DNA of 64,000 nt from Ruegeria denitrificans (GTDB lineage Bacteria; Pseudomonadota; Alphaproteobacteria; Rhodobacterales; Rhodobacteraceae): NCBI RefSeq assembly GCF_001458295.1, contig NZ_CYUD01000011.1:83536-147535 (forward strand), read 5' to 3'. Positions 44,526 through 54,350 of the stretch are shown in pieces. The stretch's first letter is position 1, and every line of letters begins with the position of its first letter. The translations under genes and the position numbers were made by a program. Under the pieces are notes generated by a model, which saw nothing but the letters and a program-made list of their open reading frames with translations, was not told the DNA's origin and ran no database searches.

Positions 44526-45523
44526 TGCGAGCACCTGATTTCTGGAACACCTCCCCGGACCAGCTGAATTTGCAGGCCCGGTTGCTGGCACCGCTGGGCC
44601 GTGTCTATGCCGCCGCTACTGCCCGCCGGGTGGCGTCAGAACCCGGGATCAATCCGGGTGTCCCGGTCATCTGTATCGGAAACCTGAACGCGGGCGGCAC
44701 CGGCAAGACCCCAACCGTGATCTGGATGATCGAGCAATTGCGCGACGCCTGGCATGAAACCCACGTGGTGACGCGCGGCCATGGTGGCTCGTTAGAAGGG
44801 CCTGTGCGGGTTGACCCATCCAAACATACCGCCGCGCAAGTCGGGGATGAACCCCTGTTGCTGGCCGCTTTTGCCGAGGTCTGGGTAGCCAAGGATCGCG
44901 CGGCAGGCGCACGTGCGGCGGCCGAGGCCGGGGCCACGGCGATTCTGCTGGATGACGGCTTTCAGAATCCCTCGGTCGCCAAGGATTTTTCAGTCATTGT
45001 AGTTGATGCGGCGCGTGGGTTCGGAAATGGGCTGTGCCTGCCTGCCGGGCCTTTGCGTGAACCGGTCGATATCGGATTACAACGCGCCGATCTGGTTCTG
45101 TCGCTGGGTGATGCTGCGGCGCAATCCCAATTTGCCGATCGCTGGGTACCGAAACTGACCGTGCCCCATGCCACTGGCGTAGTCGAGCCCTTACAAACCG
45201 GCATGGACTGGGCCGACACACCCGTTCTGGCCTTCGCAGGTATTGGTCATCCCGAAAAGTTCTTTGCCACCCTGCGCCAACAAGGCGCGTCGCTGTTGCG
45301 CGCCGAAGCTCTGGACGATCACCAACCACTGACCCCGGCGCTGATGACGCGGCTGGAAAGCGAGGCCCGTCTGCTGGGCGCGCAATTGGTGACAACGGAA
45401 AAAGACGCCGTGCGCCTGCCGCCAGCGTTTCGCAGCAAGGTCATTACGCTGCCCGTACGTTTGAAAGTGAATGAGGCCGGCAAGGTCCGGCAGATGCTGC
45501 TGGAGATTGCCCCTTCGCCTTAA
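44525..45523 (+). CDS. lpxK: Tetraacyldisaccharide 4'-kinase LpxK
   Basis: A 332-residue kinase from the ATG at 44525, whose first base is the last of the previous stop (TGATG). The P-loop is [18 protein letters not shown] near residue 56. [22 protein letters not shown] and LPAGPLREP are the LpxK signatures. It phosphorylates the 4' position of the lipid A precursor on the inner membrane. It is the last gene of the pmbA operon. Confidence 0.94.
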   Translation: MRAPDFWNTSPDQLNLQARLLAPLGRVYAAATARRVASEPGINPGVPVICIGNLNAGGTGKTPTVIWMIEQLRDAWHETHVVTRGHGGSLEGPVRVDPSKHTAAQVGDEPLLLAAFAEVWVAKDRAAGARAAAEAGATAILLDDGFQNPSVAKDFSVIVVDAARGFGNGLCLPAGPLREPVDIGLQRADLVLSLGDAAAQSQFADRWVPKLTVPHATGVVEPLQTGMDWADTPVLAFAGIGHPEKFFATLRQQGASLLRAEALDDHQPLTPALMTRLESEARLLGAQLVTTEKDAVRLPPAFRSKVITLPVRLKVNEAGKVRQMLLEIAPSP

Positions 45524-45525
45524 GG

Positions 45526-45554
45526 TGCGACCGGTCCGTAAAGAACCGGTCGCA
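45526..45554. repeat. Perfect 10-bp inverted repeat between convergent genes
   Basis: TGCGACCGGT (45526-45535) and ACCGGTCGCA (45545-45554) flank a 9-nt loop, just after the lpxK stop and before the convergent dsbA-like stop. Neither strand has a T tract, so it is a terminator-like hairpin that could protect mRNA ends. Confidence 0.6.
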
Positions 45555-45562
45555 ATAGGCAA

Positions 45563-46219
45563 TTAGCTGCCCAGTTCTTCTTCGATCAGTTTCTTGAAAT
45601 CGGCATAGGACTGATTTTCGACCTTTTTGCCGTTCACGACAAAGGAAGGGGTGGCCTGAACGCCGTCACGCTCGGCATTTTCCTGATACCAGGCCACCAG
45701 CGTCTGCGCGCGGATGCCATCCTGCAGGCAGGCTTCAAGCTGGTCATTGTCGATACCAGCCAAACGGCCGATCTTGCGCAGCTCGTCCACGATCTCGGCC
45801 GGGCCTCCGGCTTTGGTCCATTCGGACTGTCCTTCATAGATCAGGTCGGAAATGCCAAAGAACTTATCGGGTCCGTCACAACGCGCGACCATCGAGGCCC
45901 ACAGGCCATAACGGTCAAAATACACCTCACGATAGATGAACTTGACCTTGCCGGTGTCGATGAAATCCTTTTTCAGTTGCTTATACGCACCCGTGTGGAA
46001 ATTGGCGCAATGTGGGCAGGTATATGACGCATATTCGATGATCTCGACGGGCGCGTCTTCAGCCCCCTGCACCATCTCAACGATGGTCGAGGTGTCAAGA
46101 TCGGCCTCTTGCGCCTCGGCGCTGCCGATCATCGGATAGGAAGTGGTGGAATTCGACAGCCAATAGCCGCCTGCGGCGATAGCAACAGCCACGCAGATTC
46201 CGGTTGCAATACGGCTCAT
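45563..46219 (-). CDS. DsbA-family thiol oxidoreductase
   Basis: A 218-residue exported protein: an uncleaved-looking N-terminal helix (GICVAVAIAAGGYWLSN) then a thioredoxin fold with the CPHC site in EYASYTCPHCANFH near residue 72. The helical insert and the C-terminal GVQATPSFVVNGK, with the cis-Pro, complete the DsbA-like pattern. It probably forms or shuffles disulfides in periplasmic proteins. No DsbB is near. It lies 14 bp after the DUF721 gene. Confidence 0.88.
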   Translation of the reverse strand: MSRIATGICVAVAIAAGGYWLSNSTTSYPMIGSAEAQEADLDTSTIVEMVQGAEDAPVEIIEYASYTCPHCANFHTGAYKQLKKDFIDTGKVKFIYREVYFDRYGLWASMVARCDGPDKFFGISDLIYEGQSEWTKAGGPAEIVDELRKIGRLAGIDNDQLEACLQDGIRAQTLVAWYQENAERDGVQATPSFVVNGKKVENQSYADFKKLIEEELGS

Positions 46220-46233
46220 TTCTCAGCCCTTTC

Positions 46234-46740
46234 TCAGCGTTTTTGCTTGGATAATACGTTACGGCCCAGACGTTCAAGGGCCGCGCGCAGATCGCCGTCA
46301 CCAACGTCGCGCGCAGTCCGATCTGCCTCGGCTGCTATTTCTGGATCGATTTTGGGTTTTGCCGATTTCGGTTTGTGATCGAAACTGGCCTGCCCCTCGG
46401 CAAATCCTGTCGGAGCGGTCTGGGTGATGCGTACACGACTAATGGCGTTGTAACCGTAAACCGCGTTCACCTTTCCGCGTAGCTGTTCCTTCTGCATCTC
46501 AAGCATCGGGGCCTGCGGGCCGGTGGTCAGCACCGTCAGCGTCGCGCCGATCCCGCCTTTTCCATAGCCCACATTCACCGGGCGCGCGATGGCTGCCATA
46601 TCCTGGCCCACAATCTCAGCCCAATGAGTCAGCAGGCGCGAGACAGCAAAGCCCCGGCTTTCACCGGCGCGCCTGATCTGTCCGTTCAGCAATGTCGCGG
46701 TGCGTTTAAACCCGCGGGTGGAAGAACGTCTGCGCTGCAT
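46234..46740 (-). CDS. DUF721 (DciA-like) protein
   Basis: A 168-residue protein. The N-terminal half contains LLTHWAEIVGQDMAAIARPVNVGYGKGG and GATLTVLTTGPQAPMLEMQKEQLRGKVNAVYGYNAISRVRI, matching the KH-like DUF721 domain. Family member DciA loads the replicative helicase DnaB in bacteria that lack DnaC. The remaining C-terminal ~60 residues are basic and low in structure. In alphaproteobacteria this gene often lies beside mutY and a DsbA-like gene, as here; it is divergent from mutY by 82 bp. Confidence 0.87.
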   Translation of the reverse strand: MQRRRSSTRGFKRTATLLNGQIRRAGESRGFAVSRLLTHWAEIVGQDMAAIARPVNVGYGKGGIGATLTVLTTGPQAPMLEMQKEQLRGKVNAVYGYNAISRVRITQTAPTGFAEGQASFDHKPKSAKPKIDPEIAAEADRTARDVGDGDLRAALERLGRNVLSKQKR

Positions 46741-46821
46741 CTGGTTTCCAACTCCTGCGCCGCTATTGTAAAGAGCGTGACACCGGGCGCCAGCGAAACC
46801 CGACAGGGAGATAGATAAAAC

Positions 46822-47877
46822 TTGCGTGACACTCTTAAAAATGACCTGAGCTGCGCGTTACTGGACTGGTATGACCGCCATGCCCGCAAGATGCCCTGGC
46901 GTGTGGGGCCAGCCGACCGGGCCGCAGGTGTGATCCCCGACCCCTACAGGGTCTGGCTGTCCGAAGTGATGTTGCAACAGACCACCGTGGCCGCTGTACG
47001 CGACTATTTCACGCGGTTCACTGTACGCTGGCCAACGATTCAGGCATTGGCTGCCGCCCCGGACGATCAGGTCATGGGCGAATGGGCCGGTTTGGGTTAC
47101 TACGCCCGTGCTCGCAACCTGCTGAAATGTGCGCGGGTGGTGACCGATCAGTATGACGGCGTTTTTCCCGATACCTATGACACCCTGCTGAAACTGCCGG
47201 GCATCGGCCCCTATACCGCCGCCGCAATCTCGGCCATCGCCTTCGACCGGCCCGAGACAGTGCTGGATGGCAACGTCGAACGAGTCATGGCCCGCTTGTA
47301 TGACATTCACGACCCTCTGCCGGGTTCCAAACCTCTGTTGAATGACAAAGCCGCCGAACTGACGCCGACCGTGCGACCCGGTGACTATGCCCAGGCGGTG
47401 ATGGATCTGGGGGCCACGATCTGCACCCCGAAATCTCCGACCTGCGGCATCTGCCCACTGCGTGATCCCTGTCAGGCCCGTGCGGCAGGCACCCAACCTG
47501 ACCTGCCGCGCAAGTTGCCGAAAAAGCCGAAACCTACGCGGTTTGGCCATGTCTATATCGCCCAGCGCACGGACGGCGCCCTGCTATTGGAACGGCGCCC
47601 TGACAGAGGATTGTTGGGCGGCATGCTGGGCTGGCCGGGGTCAGATTGGTCAGAGGTTCCTGTGGAATCACCGCCATTTGCAGCAGACTGGCAGGTATTA
47701 GCGGGCGAAGTGCGCCACACCTTCACCCATTTTCACCTGATCCTGCGCATCTGGACGGCGCCATTGCCGGTGGACATGGCCCTCGACGACCTGATTGTGA
47801 TGGAAAAACACGCTTTCCGTCCCAGCGACCTACCGACCGTGATGCGCAAAGCGCATGACCTCTGGCGCAACCGGTAA
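46822..47877 (+). CDS. mutY: A/G-specific adenine glycosylase
   Basis: A 351-residue DNA glycosylase. The helix-hairpin-helix motif is LLKLPGIGPYTAAAISAIAF, followed by the catalytic Asp region. The iron-sulfur cluster cysteines are visible as CTPKSPTCGICPLRDPC (C-X6-C-X2-C-X5-C). The C-terminal third is the NUDIX-like domain that senses 8-oxoguanine (LLERRPDRGLLGGMLGWPG). MutY removes A mispaired with 8-oxoG. It appears to start at a TTG (46822), with GGGAG upstream; an in-frame ATG is lacking nearby. Confidence 0.93.
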   Translation: MRDTLKNDLSCALLDWYDRHARKMPWRVGPADRAAGVIPDPYRVWLSEVMLQQTTVAAVRDYFTRFTVRWPTIQALAAAPDDQVMGEWAGLGYYARARNLLKCARVVTDQYDGVFPDTYDTLLKLPGIGPYTAAAISAIAFDRPETVLDGNVERVMARLYDIHDPLPGSKPLLNDKAAELTPTVRPGDYAQAVMDLGATICTPKSPTCGICPLRDPCQARAAGTQPDLPRKLPKKPKPTRFGHVYIAQRTDGALLLERRPDRGLLGGMLGWPGSDWSEVPVESPPFAADWQVLAGEVRHTFTHFHLILRIWTAPLPVDMALDDLIVMEKHAFRPSDLPTVMRKAHDLWRNR

Positions 47878-47935
47878 CCCATTGTGTGTCCTGTCGGACT
47901 AGGACTAGTGTGTGCCCAGTTGTCCGGAGCCATTC

Positions 47936-49072
47936 ATGACCTCATCAGACACCTTGCCCCGTCGGCAATCGGCCCTGCCGTTCTGGGTCTCATTTCTGCT
48001 AATCCCGCTGATCTGGGTCACAGCGACGGCCGGCGGCTGGTGGGTGCTGCTGATACCGCTTTCAACATGGTGGGCCTTTGCGTTGCTCGACCGTCTGACC
48101 GGACCCGAAGTGACCAATGCCGATCCTGATACCCCCGATTCCGTATTGCACTGGCACATCCTGCTGACCAAAGCTTGGGTTCCGGTGCAATTCCTGACCC
48201 TTTACGGGCTGATCTGGTTCACAACGCATACCGATCACCTGTCGACATTGTCCAGGATCGGGTTGTTCTTCGGTATGGGGGTAATCTCGGGCACGATCGG
48301 CATCAATTACAGCCACGAGCTGATGCACCAGAAAGGCCGGTTCGAACGCTGGCTGGGTGATATCCTGCTGGCAATGGTGCTGTATTCACATTTTCGGTCC
48401 GAACATCTGCTGGTACATCACCGCTATGTCGGCACGCCCCGCGACCCGGTAACGGCCCGCTATAACGAAGGGTTTCACCGCTTCTACCCCCGCGTACTGA
48501 AACAATGCCTGATCTCGGCCTTCAGAGCCGAGCGCGACAAGCTGGCCCGCAAAGACCGCCCTTGGACCGACCTCTCCAACCCGTTCTGGCGCTATTGGGC
48601 GCTGCAAGGCGCGATGCTGGCGCTGGCCTTCGTGATCGGAGGCCTCTCGGGTCTCGCGCTGTTTCTGCTCCAGGCAGGCGTTGCCATCTGGCAGCTGGAA
48701 CTGGTCAACTACGTTGAACACTACGGCCTGACGCGCAAACATCTGGGCGCCGGCAAGTATGAGCACGTCCAGCCACGCCATTCATGGAATGCCTCGCAAA
48801 AAGCGTCAAACTGGCTGCTGATCAACCTGCAGCGCCACTCCGACCACCACTACAAGCCCAACCGCCGCTTTCCGCTGTTGCAACACCACTCCGAGGATGC
48901 GGCCCCGCAGCTGCCATACGGCTATCCGGTGATGACGGTGGCCGCGATGATTCCACCGTTTTGGCGTCGCGTTATGAACCCCCGCGTCCGTGCATGGCGT
49001 CGCAAATACTACCCCGAGATCACGGACTGGGCACCCTACAACAAATCGCAAAACCCACGGCCACGTGCCTGA
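47936..49072 (+). CDS. Alkane 1-monooxygenase-type membrane di-iron protein (AlkB-like)
   Basis: A 378-residue integral membrane protein from the ATG at 47936, with GGAG at good spacing. Four to six hydrophobic helices enclose the AlkB-type histidine boxes: INYSHELMHQKGRFE, HLLVHHRYVGTPRDP, NYVEHYGLTRKH and LINLQRHSDHHYKP. These bind the two iron ions that insert oxygen at a terminal carbon of an alkane or fatty acid. No rubredoxin or rubredoxin reductase gene accompanies it, so electrons must come from proteins coded elsewhere. The gene stands alone after mutY. Confidence 0.92.
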   Translation: MTSSDTLPRRQSALPFWVSFLLIPLIWVTATAGGWWVLLIPLSTWWAFALLDRLTGPEVTNADPDTPDSVLHWHILLTKAWVPVQFLTLYGLIWFTTHTDHLSTLSRIGLFFGMGVISGTIGINYSHELMHQKGRFERWLGDILLAMVLYSHFRSEHLLVHHRYVGTPRDPVTARYNEGFHRFYPRVLKQCLISAFRAERDKLARKDRPWTDLSNPFWRYWALQGAMLALAFVIGGLSGLALFLLQAGVAIWQLELVNYVEHYGLTRKHLGAGKYEHVQPRHSWNASQKASNWLLINLQRHSDHHYKPNRRFPLLQHHSEDAAPQLPYGYPVMTVAAMIPPFWRRVMNPRVRAWRRKYYPEITDWAPYNKSQNPRPRA

Positions 49073-49150
49073 CCGCAGCGCGCGCCCGCGCGCTGCCCGG
49101 CCCAACGATCCACCGTGCATCTGTGATGCATGGTTGATCGGCGGGAGCCC

Positions 49151-50539
49151 TCACCCGGTCATCACCCACACATCCATCGGTGCCTCGACCCCACGAACCG
49201 CGCGGTTTTCGTGTTTTTCAAACCCAACCGTCAACTCGGACGCACTATGTCCTTCTTCCTCTAACCTACCCCGAATTGCATCACTCAGAATTATTTTTGT
49301 CTTAAATTCCCGGGTCATGGCTTCCAGTTTGGCGGCGACATTCACCGCATCTCCGATCACTGCAAATTCCAGCCGGTTAGCGCCGATATCCCCCAAAACA
49401 ACCGCCCCGAAATGGACCCCGATCCCCACCCGAATCTCGGGCTCACTCGCTCGGCGGCGTTCCACGTTCCAACGGTCAATCACGGCCACCATCCCACGCG
49501 CGCAAGCCACGGCATTACTGGCGTCCTGCGGCGTTGGCACCGGCGTGCCAAACGTGGCCATTAATCCATCGCCCAGATATTTATCCAGTGTTCCGTGGTG
49601 GCGGAACACCTCAGCCTCCATCCGGGCGTGAAAGCCGCGCAAGGCTTCGATCACCTCATAAGGATCACGTCCAGCGGCATAACTGGTGAACCCGACGATA
49701 TCGATGAACAGAACGGCTATATCCTCTTTGCGCACTTGTTTCAGCGGCTCGTCGTTCTGACTCAGCTCATCCACCACGTTCGGCGAGAAATATCGCGACA
49801 GGTTTGCCCTCTCGCGCTCCAGCCCTGCATTCGTGATCAGCAACCGATTGAGCCTGCGCATCGACACGCCTAACGTCACAGCCACCATCATGAACACAAT
49901 CACCTGCTGAATGCGTTGCGACGGCATAAAGCTGTTGGGGTCCAGCAACTCGGCCACATCTGGAAATCCAGCCAATGCCTCGGCTACACGCTCGCTGAGA
50001 CCGGGCATCGGCGTCGCGACCCACCAGGCGATGATCCACCCGGCCGTCCAAACCCCGGCCGTCCATGACCCGATCGCAATCACTGTACGCCAGGAATAGG
50101 CCAGCGTTCCGGCCGCAAGAATGATAAAGAAGTACTGGAAATTATCGAACCTGTACTGCATCGCCAGCGGGCGGATATCGTCGCTGAACGGGTTGGGCAC
50201 TATCATCCCCAGCGTCATGATTAGAAGATCCACAAAGATCAACAACAGCTCGGTCCGCGATTGACCGACGCGGCCTGCCCGCCGGATAAACCAACCATTG
50301 GCGCAGATCAACAGCAGGATGAAGTGATACCATAGCACCTCCCACTGGGGGTTGAGGTAAATCAGCAGCACACCGGTCAGCGCCATCGCGATCCAGCGGG
50401 CGCGGACTGCAAGTTCCAGCCCCTCGCGCTTGTGCCGTTCCAGCGCGGCTTCGGTGTATTTGTTATCCAGAGCGAAATTGTCCGGGCGGGTCACAAAGAA
50501 CCGGTCAAACCGGGACTCGCTGACTGTGGTATCCGACAT
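49151..50539 (-). CDS. Membrane class III adenylate cyclase
   Basis: A 462-residue protein. The first half holds about six membrane helices (ALTGVLLIYLNPQW, WYHFILLLICANGWFI, LLLIFVDLLIMTLGMIV and others). The C-terminal cyclase domain shows metal Asp residues in DIAVLFIDIVGFTSY and DKYLGDGLMATFG (the Lys is the adenine-specifying one) and NRLEFAVIGDAVNVAAKLEA with the catalytic Asn. It makes cAMP in the cytoplasm; the membrane domain probably senses a lipid or quinone state. It is the first of two cyclases within 7 kb. It is convergent with the alkB-type gene. Confidence 0.9.
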   Translation of the reverse strand: MSDTTVSESRFDRFFVTRPDNFALDNKYTEAALERHKREGLELAVRARWIAMALTGVLLIYLNPQWEVLWYHFILLLICANGWFIRRAGRVGQSRTELLLIFVDLLIMTLGMIVPNPFSDDIRPLAMQYRFDNFQYFFIILAAGTLAYSWRTVIAIGSWTAGVWTAGWIIAWWVATPMPGLSERVAEALAGFPDVAELLDPNSFMPSQRIQQVIVFMMVAVTLGVSMRRLNRLLITNAGLERERANLSRYFSPNVVDELSQNDEPLKQVRKEDIAVLFIDIVGFTSYAAGRDPYEVIEALRGFHARMEAEVFRHHGTLDKYLGDGLMATFGTPVPTPQDASNAVACARGMVAVIDRWNVERRRASEPEIRVGIGVHFGAVVLGDIGANRLEFAVIGDAVNVAAKLEAMTREFKTKIILSDAIRGRLEEEGHSASELTVGFEKHENRAVRGVEAPMDVWVMTG

Positions 50540-50598
50540 TGCACAAGCTCCTTACCTTCGCCGCAGGATACAGGAGGCGCGTATCGAAACCAGCCGTC

Positions 50599-50632
50599 CA
50601 AAAAACAAAAGACCCCGCCGAGGTCGGCGGGG
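50599..50632 (-). terminator. Strong intrinsic terminator of ccrM
   Basis: CCCCGCC (50613-50619) and GGCGGGG (50626-50632) form a perfect stem. On the minus strand it is followed by TCTTTTGTTTTTTGG (50597-50611). It lies about 50 bp beyond the ccrM stop. Confidence 0.85.
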
Positions 50633-50683
50633 CAAGGCGTAGTGCCTAGTGTCAGGCCACAGGCACCGGCGGTGTTCGTGAAA

Positions 50684-51879
<1,196 letters not shown>

Positions 51880-51892
51880 AGCGACTTACGAT

Positions 51893-52510
51893 TTACTCTT
51901 GATACAAGATATTGTGTACCGGCTTGAACGAACGTCTATGGTGTGGGGTCACACCAAGATTTTGCAGCGCGTCCTTATGTTGTTTCGACGGGTAACCGGC
52001 GTTTGTCTCCCATCCATAGCCCGGATGCTGTTGCGCCAAATCCACCATCAGTTGATCGCGCCAGTTTTTGGCAACGATCGAAGCAGCCGCAATCGACACC
52101 GAATGCGCATCGCCTTTGACCACAGCCCTCGCGGGGATGGTCAAGCCGCGCGGAATCATGTTTCCATCGATCAGCAGGTAATCAGGCGGCGGGTCTAACA
52201 CCGCCACCGCGCGCTCCATCGCCAGATGTGACGCCCGCAAGATATTGTGCTCGTCGATCTCGGCCACTGAAGCCTCTGCAATTGCGATTTCGGCCCGAGA
52301 GCGCAATGCCACTTCTAATACAGCACGGCGTTTGGCCGTAAGTTTTTTGGAATCGTTCAGCCCGTCGGGGATATCATCCGGATTCAGAATCACGGCCGCT
52401 GCGACCACCGGCCCGGCCAGTGGCCCGCGCCCAACCTCGTCCACACCAGCAATCCGCAGATATCCCTGACCTGCTGCCGCTTTTTCAATTTCATAATCCG
52501 GAGTCGTCAT
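51893..52510 (-). CDS. rnhB: Ribonuclease HII
   Basis: A 205-residue enzyme from the ATG at 52510. The catalytic acids are visible in AGVDEVGRGPLAGPV (Asp and Glu) near residue 22 and in LLIDGNMIP, with further support from HSVSIAAASIVAKNWRDQLM. RNase HII removes ribonucleotides and RNA primers from DNA. It is upstream of ccrM on the same strand with 108 bp between, where ccrM likely has its own promoter. A longer frame to 52660 includes the terminator of the next gene and is not used. Confidence 0.93.
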   Translation of the reverse strand: MTTPDYEIEKAAAGQGYLRIAGVDEVGRGPLAGPVVAAAVILNPDDIPDGLNDSKKLTAKRRAVLEVALRSRAEIAIAEASVAEIDEHNILRASHLAMERAVAVLDPPPDYLLIDGNMIPRGLTIPARAVVKGDAHSVSIAAASIVAKNWRDQLMVDLAQQHPGYGWETNAGYPSKQHKDALQNLGVTPHHRRSFKPVHNILYQE

Positions 52511-52544
52511 ACCCCCGGGAAATCGCGTTTTGTCGACCACCGCA

Positions 52545-52581
52545 AGAAAAAAAGAGAGAGCAGCTTGCGCCACCCTCTCTC
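52545..52581 (-). terminator. Intrinsic terminator of the secreted-protein gene
   Basis: GAGAGAG (52554-52560) pairs with CTCTCTC (52575-52581). On the minus strand TTTTTTTCTTG follows. It lies 39 bp after the stop at 52621. Confidence 0.72.
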
Positions 52582-52620
52582 GCGCGGTGCTTCTGTGGCG
52601 CCGCTCCTGCTCGAAGACCG

Positions 52621-53109
52621 TTACTTGTAACTGACGCGGTATCCTTTCTGGCTTAGACAACCGGGGTGGTAGGCCCGTTTGGTCTTTTTGCCATCCCAGA
52701 ACCTGACCTTGCAGTGGTTAGGCAGGGAATTGCTGTATTTGTAATACTTGCTCAGGCAGGTCTGTCCCAATAGCCGCTGATTGGACGAATACCCTTTGTA
52801 ATTGCGCAAGCATCGTTGCGGCAGGTTGTAACGCGCAACACGTTGAGGCAGCGGGCGTACGTGATGCGGCCGGTGCTTCGGCTTCTTGTACACGTGTTTC
52901 TGGGGCGTCTTATATACGTGATTGTAGTTATGCGTCACGGTGTTCTTTTTGTCTTTGTCATCGAAATGCTTCACCGCGGCGCCAATCAGCGCAATAGCTG
53001 CAAGCCCGCCAAGAATATCTTTGACATCCGCAGCCCGCGCCTGCGATGCCGAAAGGCCGGTGATGGTAACTGCCGAGGCCACGATCAGGGCAATGAATTT
53101 CTTATGCAT
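52621..53109 (-). CDS. Secreted basic Cys-containing protein of unknown function
   Basis: A 162-residue protein I do not recognise. It has a clear signal peptide (FIALIVASAVTITGLSASQARA, cleavage after ARA near residue 26). Then comes a hydrophobic glycine-alanine segment (ILGGLAAIALIGAAV), a His/Lys/Pro-rich linker at ~55-92 and a C-terminal domain with at least four cysteines (LPQRCLRNYKGY, GQTCLSKYYKY, NHCKVRFWDG, HPGCLSQKGYR) that could form two disulfides. Strongly basic overall. The gene has its own terminator. Membrane, nucleic-acid or cell-wall binding is possible; none is demonstrated. Confidence 0.75.
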   Translation of the reverse strand: MHKKFIALIVASAVTITGLSASQARAADVKDILGGLAAIALIGAAVKHFDDKDKKNTVTHNYNHVYKTPQKHVYKKPKHRPHHVRPLPQRVARYNLPQRCLRNYKGYSSNQRLLGQTCLSKYYKYSNSLPNHCKVRFWDGKKTKRAYHPGCLSQKGYRVSYK

Positions 53110-53199
53110 GGTGCTTGTCCTTCAGTCGTCTTGGGGTGACCCGGTGGCGGGCCGTGTGTTCGATGCTCCGACACTGGCCGTCCTCCGTTCAGACAGGCA

Positions 53200-53228
53200 A
53201 TAACGGGCCGGCGTTATCTGATATCAGA
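53200..53228. promoter_or_regulatory. Two adjoining palindromes in a divergent promoter region
   Basis: ATAACG/CGTTAT around GGCCGG (53200-53217) touches a perfect 12-bp palindrome TCTGATATCAGA (53217-53228). They lie 59 bp upstream of the small secreted protein gene at 53287 and about 91 bp upstream of the divergent gene's ATG. Confidence 0.4.
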
Positions 53229-53286
53229 CCCGCGAAACCCCTTAGGTTATTGAATATCGTGCCAACACATGCGCAGGATGCGGCCT

Positions 53287-53574
53287 ATGAAACAGATCCT
53301 CTCTTCTCTGGCCTTGCTGGCCCTGATATCGCTGGGCACTACCGCTTCGGCGGCCGATTGCTATGCCGACTACAAGGCAAAGCAGGACAATCCGCTGCGC
53401 CTGCACTATGGCGTCATGCAGGTGTCAGCCTGCGCTAAGGGGCAGGCTAAAAAAGAAGTTGCCCAACGCCTCAAAGGGTCGGGCTGGACCCTGCTGAATG
53501 TCATGTCTGTGTTCGGGCCTGAAGGGTTGGATAAAAGGAAGGCCAATGCCGGAAAATTCTATCTCCGTTACTGA
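53287..53574 (+). CDS. Small secreted protein of unknown function
   Basis: A 95-residue protein from the ATG at 53287. A signal peptide (MKQILSSLALLALISLG, cleavage near ASA-AD at 23) leaves a mature protein of about 72 residues with two cysteines (ADCYADYKAK, VSACAKGQAKKEV) that could form one disulfide. The end is GPEGLDKRKANAGKFYLRY. No family known to me. The last 29 bp overlap the winged-helix membrane protein gene, so the two are likely translated from one message. Confidence 0.75.
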   Translation: MKQILSSLALLALISLGTTASAADCYADYKAKQDNPLRLHYGVMQVSACAKGQAKKEVAQRLKGSGWTLLNVMSVFGPEGLDKRKANAGKFYLRY

Positions 53575-54247
53575 GGCCCGCCGATCCGGTGTCAGATTGG
53601 TCGGCGCGGGCATCGCGGCGATCGTGGTGATTCTGGTGACGGCGGCGATCTTCCTGTTCTGGACCCTGCCAGATGCAAATGCCTTTAATGCCCGGGTCGA
53701 ACGGTTGTTCATCGAAAGCGACTTGACCTCGCAAACCGAGATTCGCCTGCTAGAGATACTGGCGCAATCGGGCACCGCCTTTGCCGACACGCTGTCCAGC
53801 TATCGCATGGTGATTTTCGTGCTGCTGGTTTTTGCCACCGCTATGTTGATCACGGCGCTGGTGTTTCTGGTGATGCTGGTGCTGCTAAACCGGCGGATGG
53901 CACAGATCGAACGCACCGGCATTCAGGTCACTTCGCTGCTGATCAGCCGCGAGGAAAACACCGTCTATCTGAACAACATGGATTTCAAACTGACTCCGGC
54001 AGCGATGGAAACCCTGTCGGTGCTGGCCGAATCCCGGCTGGACGATGAGGTTTTATCGGGCGTACAGATTGAGGCGATGATCTCGGGCAAAAACGCCGCT
54101 GATTGTGACGAGGCCGCAGGCGCCACGCGGATCAAACGCCTGCGCGATGCGTTGGGCAATCAGATGGTCAGCGAGCTGCTGGTCAAGAATATTGCCAAAA
54201 AAGGCTACATGCTGTCGATCGAAAAAGACGTGATTCAGATGGTCTGA
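53546..54247 (+). CDS. Membrane-anchored winged-helix (OmpR-type DNA-binding) protein
   Basis: A 233-residue protein from the ATG at 53546 with AAGGAAGG upstream; it overlaps the previous gene by 29 bp. Membrane helix 1 spans about residues 15-42 (GAGIAAIVVILVTAAIFLFW) and helix 2 about 86-112 (VIFVLLVFATAMLITALVF), with a ~45-residue loop between, probably periplasmic. The C-terminal ~110 residues resemble the Trans_reg_C winged helix (FKLTPAAMETLSVLAES, ATRIKRLRDALG, LLVKNIAKKGYML). There is no receiver domain. The order is opposite to ToxR/CadC, where the DNA-binding part is N-terminal. The next gene, 103 bp on, is a cyclase. Fold call is moderate; role unknown. Confidence 0.75.
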   Translation: MPENSISVTEARRSGVRLVGAGIAAIVVILVTAAIFLFWTLPDANAFNARVERLFIESDLTSQTEIRLLEILAQSGTAFADTLSSYRMVIFVLLVFATAMLITALVFLVMLVLLNRRMAQIERTGIQVTSLLISREENTVYLNNMDFKLTPAAMETLSVLAESRLDDEVLSGVQIEAMISGKNAADCDEAAGATRIKRLRDALGNQMVSELLVKNIAKKGYMLSIEKDVIQMV

Positions 54248-54350
54248 CCTTGCTGCATCGCACAAGGTATGTGTGATAAAATGCCGGTCACCCCCCTTGG
54301 AATGCCTGTGCCAAAGGCCCATCCTATAACGTAGCGAGTCACGGAGGCTG

